From assembly GCA_046349035.1 (NCBI GenBank), contig JAXMDC010000002.1:558001-622000 (forward strand): 64,000 nucleotides of DNA, in the 5' to 3' direction. Both the position numbers and the translations under genes were made by a program. This document shows, in pieces, positions 62,176 through 64,000 of the stretch. Position 1 is the stretch's first letter. Each line of letters opens with the position of its first letter. This DNA comes from JAXMDC01 sp046349035 (lineage in GTDB: Bacteria; Pseudomonadota; Alphaproteobacteria; Rhizobiales; Kaistiaceae). The notes beneath the pieces were generated by a model. It was not told the DNA's origin, ran no database searches, and saw only the letters and a program-made list of their open reading frames with translations.

Positions 62176-64000
62176 ATGGCCAAGCTCCTCGTCAACGGCA
62201 TCGCGGTCGACGTTCCCGCCGAATACACGCTGCTTCAGGCCGCCGAGGTTGCGGGCTTCGAGATTCCGCGCTTCTGCTACCACGAGCGGCTGTCGATCGC
62301 CGGCAATTGCCGGATGTGCTTGGTCGAGGTGAAGGGCGGACCGCCGAAGCCGCAGGCGAGCTGCGCTATGGCCGTCCGCGACCTTCGGCCGGGGGCGAAC
62401 GGCGAGCCGCCCGAGGTGCTGACGCGCTCGCCGATGGTCCGCCGCGCGCGGGAAGGGGTGATGGAGTTCCTGCTCATTAATCACCCGCTCGATTGCCCGA
62501 TCTGCGATCAAGGCGGCGAGTGCGACCTGCAAGACCAGGCGATGGCCTACGGCATCGACAAGAACCGCTTCGCCGAGAACAAGCGCGCCGTGCCCGACAA
62601 ATACATCGGCCCGCTGGTCAAGACCTCGATGAACCGCTGCATCCAGTGCACGCGGTGTGTCCGGTTTGCCGCCGAAGTCGCCGGCATCGCCGAGATCGGC
62701 GCGGTCGGCCGCGGCGAGGACATGGAGATCACCACCTATCTGGAATCGGCGATGACCTCCGAGCTGCAGGGGAATGTCATCGACCTCTGCCCGGTCGGCG
62801 CCCTGACCTCAAAACCGTATGCGTTCAAGGCTCGGCCGTGGGAACTCACCTCGACCGAGACGATCGACGTGATGGACGCCGTCGGTTCCGCCATCCGCGT
62901 CGACACCCGCGGCCGCGCCGTGATGCGCATTCTTCCGCGCCTTAACGAAGCGGTGAACGAGGAGTGGATCTCCGACAAGGCGCGCTTCGTGTGGGACGGC
63001 CTTGGCGTCCAGCGCCTCGACCGACCCTATGTCCGCGTCGATGGCAAGCTGCGGCCGGCCAGTTGGCGAGATGCCTTGGCCGCCGTCGCCTCGCGCATTT
63101 CCGGCAGCGGTCGGATCGCCGCCCTCGCAGGCGACCTTTCCACGGTCGAGGAGATGTTCGCGCTAAAGCTTCTGATGGCGGAGATCGGCTCGCCGGACAT
63201 GGATTGCCGCCAGGACGGCGCCGCGCTCGATCCGGCGCTCGGCCGTGCCTCCTACCTCTTCAACCCCACCATCGCCGGTATCGAGTCCGCCGACGCGATC
63301 CTGATCGTCGGCTCCAACCCGCGGCGCGAAGCCGCCGTCCTCAACGCCCGCATCCGTAAGCGCTGGCGGCATGGTGGCGTCCGCATCGGCCTCGTGGGCG
63401 AGCCGGCCGACCTCACCTATCCCTATGAGCATCTCGGTGCCGGGCCGCAAAGCCTCGAGGCCTTGACGGGCAAGGGCGCCTTCGCCGACGCCCTCCGCAC
63501 CGCCAAGCGCCCGCTGGTCATCGTCGGGCAGGGCGCGCTCGCCCGCCCCGACGGTCGCGCCGTCCTCTCCCTGTCGGCCGGCCTTGCCCAAGGCGGCGAG
63601 CGCGACCCGGGTTGGAACGGCCTCGCCGTCTTGCACACCGCCGCCGCCCGCGTCGGCGGGCTCGATATCGGCTTCGTGCCGGGCGAGGGCGGGCTGGATA
63701 CCACCGGCATTCTCACAGCCGCTCGCCAGAACAAGCTCGAAATGCTGTTCCTGCTCGGCGCCGATGAGATCGATACTTCGGCTTTGGGAGCCGCTTTTGT
63801 GGTCTATATCGGTTCGCATGGCGACGCCGGAGCCCACCGCGCCGACGTAATTCTTCCCGGCGCCGCCTTTAGCGAGAAGTCGGGCACTTACGTGAACACC
63901 GAGGGGCGCGTGCAGCGTTCAGTCCGCGCAGCGTTTCCGCCGGGAGAAGCACGCGACGACTGGGCGGTCGTTCGCGGCCTCGCTACGACGCTCGGCCACC
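62176..64000 (+). CDS. nuoG: NADH-quinone oxidoreductase subunit G, 3' end beyond the window
   Basis: 608 codons visible; no stop before the window edge, so the gene is cut (full length is usually near 690). The ATG at 62176 follows GGAG. Ligands for N1b are in RFCYHERLSIAGNCRMCLVEV, for the distal cluster in HPLDCPICDQGGECDLQD, and for N4/N5 in NRCIQCTRCVRFA and NVIDLCPVGALTSKPY. The rest is the molybdopterin-oxidoreductase-like domain, without a metal cofactor in this family. It carries electrons along the peripheral arm. Confidence 0.96.
   Translation, partial: MAKLLVNGIAVDVPAEYTLLQAAEVAGFEIPRFCYHERLSIAGNCRMCLVEVKGGPPKPQASCAMAVRDLRPGANGEPPEVLTRSPMVRRAREGVMEFLLINHPLDCPICDQGGECDLQDQAMAYGIDKNRFAENKRAVPDKYIGPLVKTSMNRCIQCTRCVRFAAEVAGIAEIGAVGRGEDMEITTYLESAMTSELQGNVIDLCPVGALTSKPYAFKARPWELTSTETIDVMDAVGSAIRVDTRGRAVMRILPRLNEAVNEEWISDKARFVWDGLGVQRLDRPYVRVDGKLRPASWRDALAAVASRISGSGRIAALAGDLSTVEEMFALKLLMAEIGSPDMDCRQDGAALDPALGRASYLFNPTIAGIESADAILIVGSNPRREAAVLNARIRKRWRHGGVRIGLVGEPADLTYPYEHLGAGPQSLEALTGKGAFADALRTAKRPLVIVGQGALARPDGRAVLSLSAGLAQGGERDPGWNGLAVLHTAAARVGGLDIGFVPGEGGLDTTGILTAARQNKLEMLFLLGADEIDTSALGAAFVVYIGSHGDAGAHRADVILPGAAFSEKSGTYVNTEGRVQRSVRAAFPPGEARDDWAVVRGLATTLGH

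Overview
ORGANISM. The window is a GC-rich chromosomal segment of an alphaproteobacterium, most likely of the Hyphomicrobiales/Rhizobiales type. The evidence is gene order and content: tolC-popZ-valS, glnB-glnA, tig-clpP-clpX-lon-hup followed by tRNA-Val, tRNA-Asp and the nuo operon, plus PopZ (DUF2497), NnrU, DUF3775 and Tat-exported oxidoreductases. Genus cannot be told from the sequence. No phage, transposase, rRNA or CRISPR array was seen. LAYOUT. (1) 1-8.6 kb, minus strand: a giant exported protein with a propeller-like N-terminus, five DUF11-like modules and 17 tandem 37-residue Cys-rich units, then a small membrane protein and a MASE1-PAS-PAS-GGDEF cyclic-di-GMP enzyme. (2) 8.8-30.2 kb: a region rich in periplasmic oxidoreductases, nearly all on the minus strand: an IorAB-type molybdenum hydroxylase, two PQQ-dependent dehydrogenases, a small cytochrome c, and a GMC flavoprotein with its gluconate-2-dehydrogenase subunit-3 partner. 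Scattered among them are NnrU, a glutamine amidotransferase coupled to MuiA, an HtrA-type protease, pentapeptide-repeat and other exported proteins. A LysR/aldo-keto reductase pair is set between two 41-bp direct repeats, apparently inserted at the junction of two formerly convergent genes. (3) 30.3-35 kb: tRNA-Asn, a small membrane protein, a metal-chelate/cobalamin-type ABC importer (binding protein divergent from permease-ATPase), a GNAT acetyltransferase and tRNA-Cys. (4) 35.4-44.5 kb: tolC, popZ, a convergent operon of four overlapping paralogous CxxCxxCC (YkgJ-type) genes, valS and a predicted outer-membrane barrel. (5) 44.5-48.5 kb: glnB-glnA with a probable sigma-54 promoter and a structured leader, nnr (NAD(P)HX repair) and tRNA-Leu. 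(6) 48.5-55.3 kb: the protein quality-control block tig-clpP-clpX-lon-hup. (7) 55.4-64 kb: tRNA-Val, tRNA-Asp, a glycosyltransferase that looks frameshifted, and nuoABCD-orf-nuoEFG, with nuoG cut by the window edge. HOW IT FITS TOGETHER. The periplasmic dehydrogenases would feed electrons from alcohols, aldehydes or N-heterocycles into the respiratory chain, whose complex I lies at the right end. The right half is conserved core genome; the left 30 kb is more accessory in character. Many neighbouring genes are tightly coupled: NTGA start/stop overlaps in the four-gene cluster, the ABC operon, nuoC/nuoD/orf and the pentapeptide pair, and convergent gene ends sharing a CTAG tetranucleotide.
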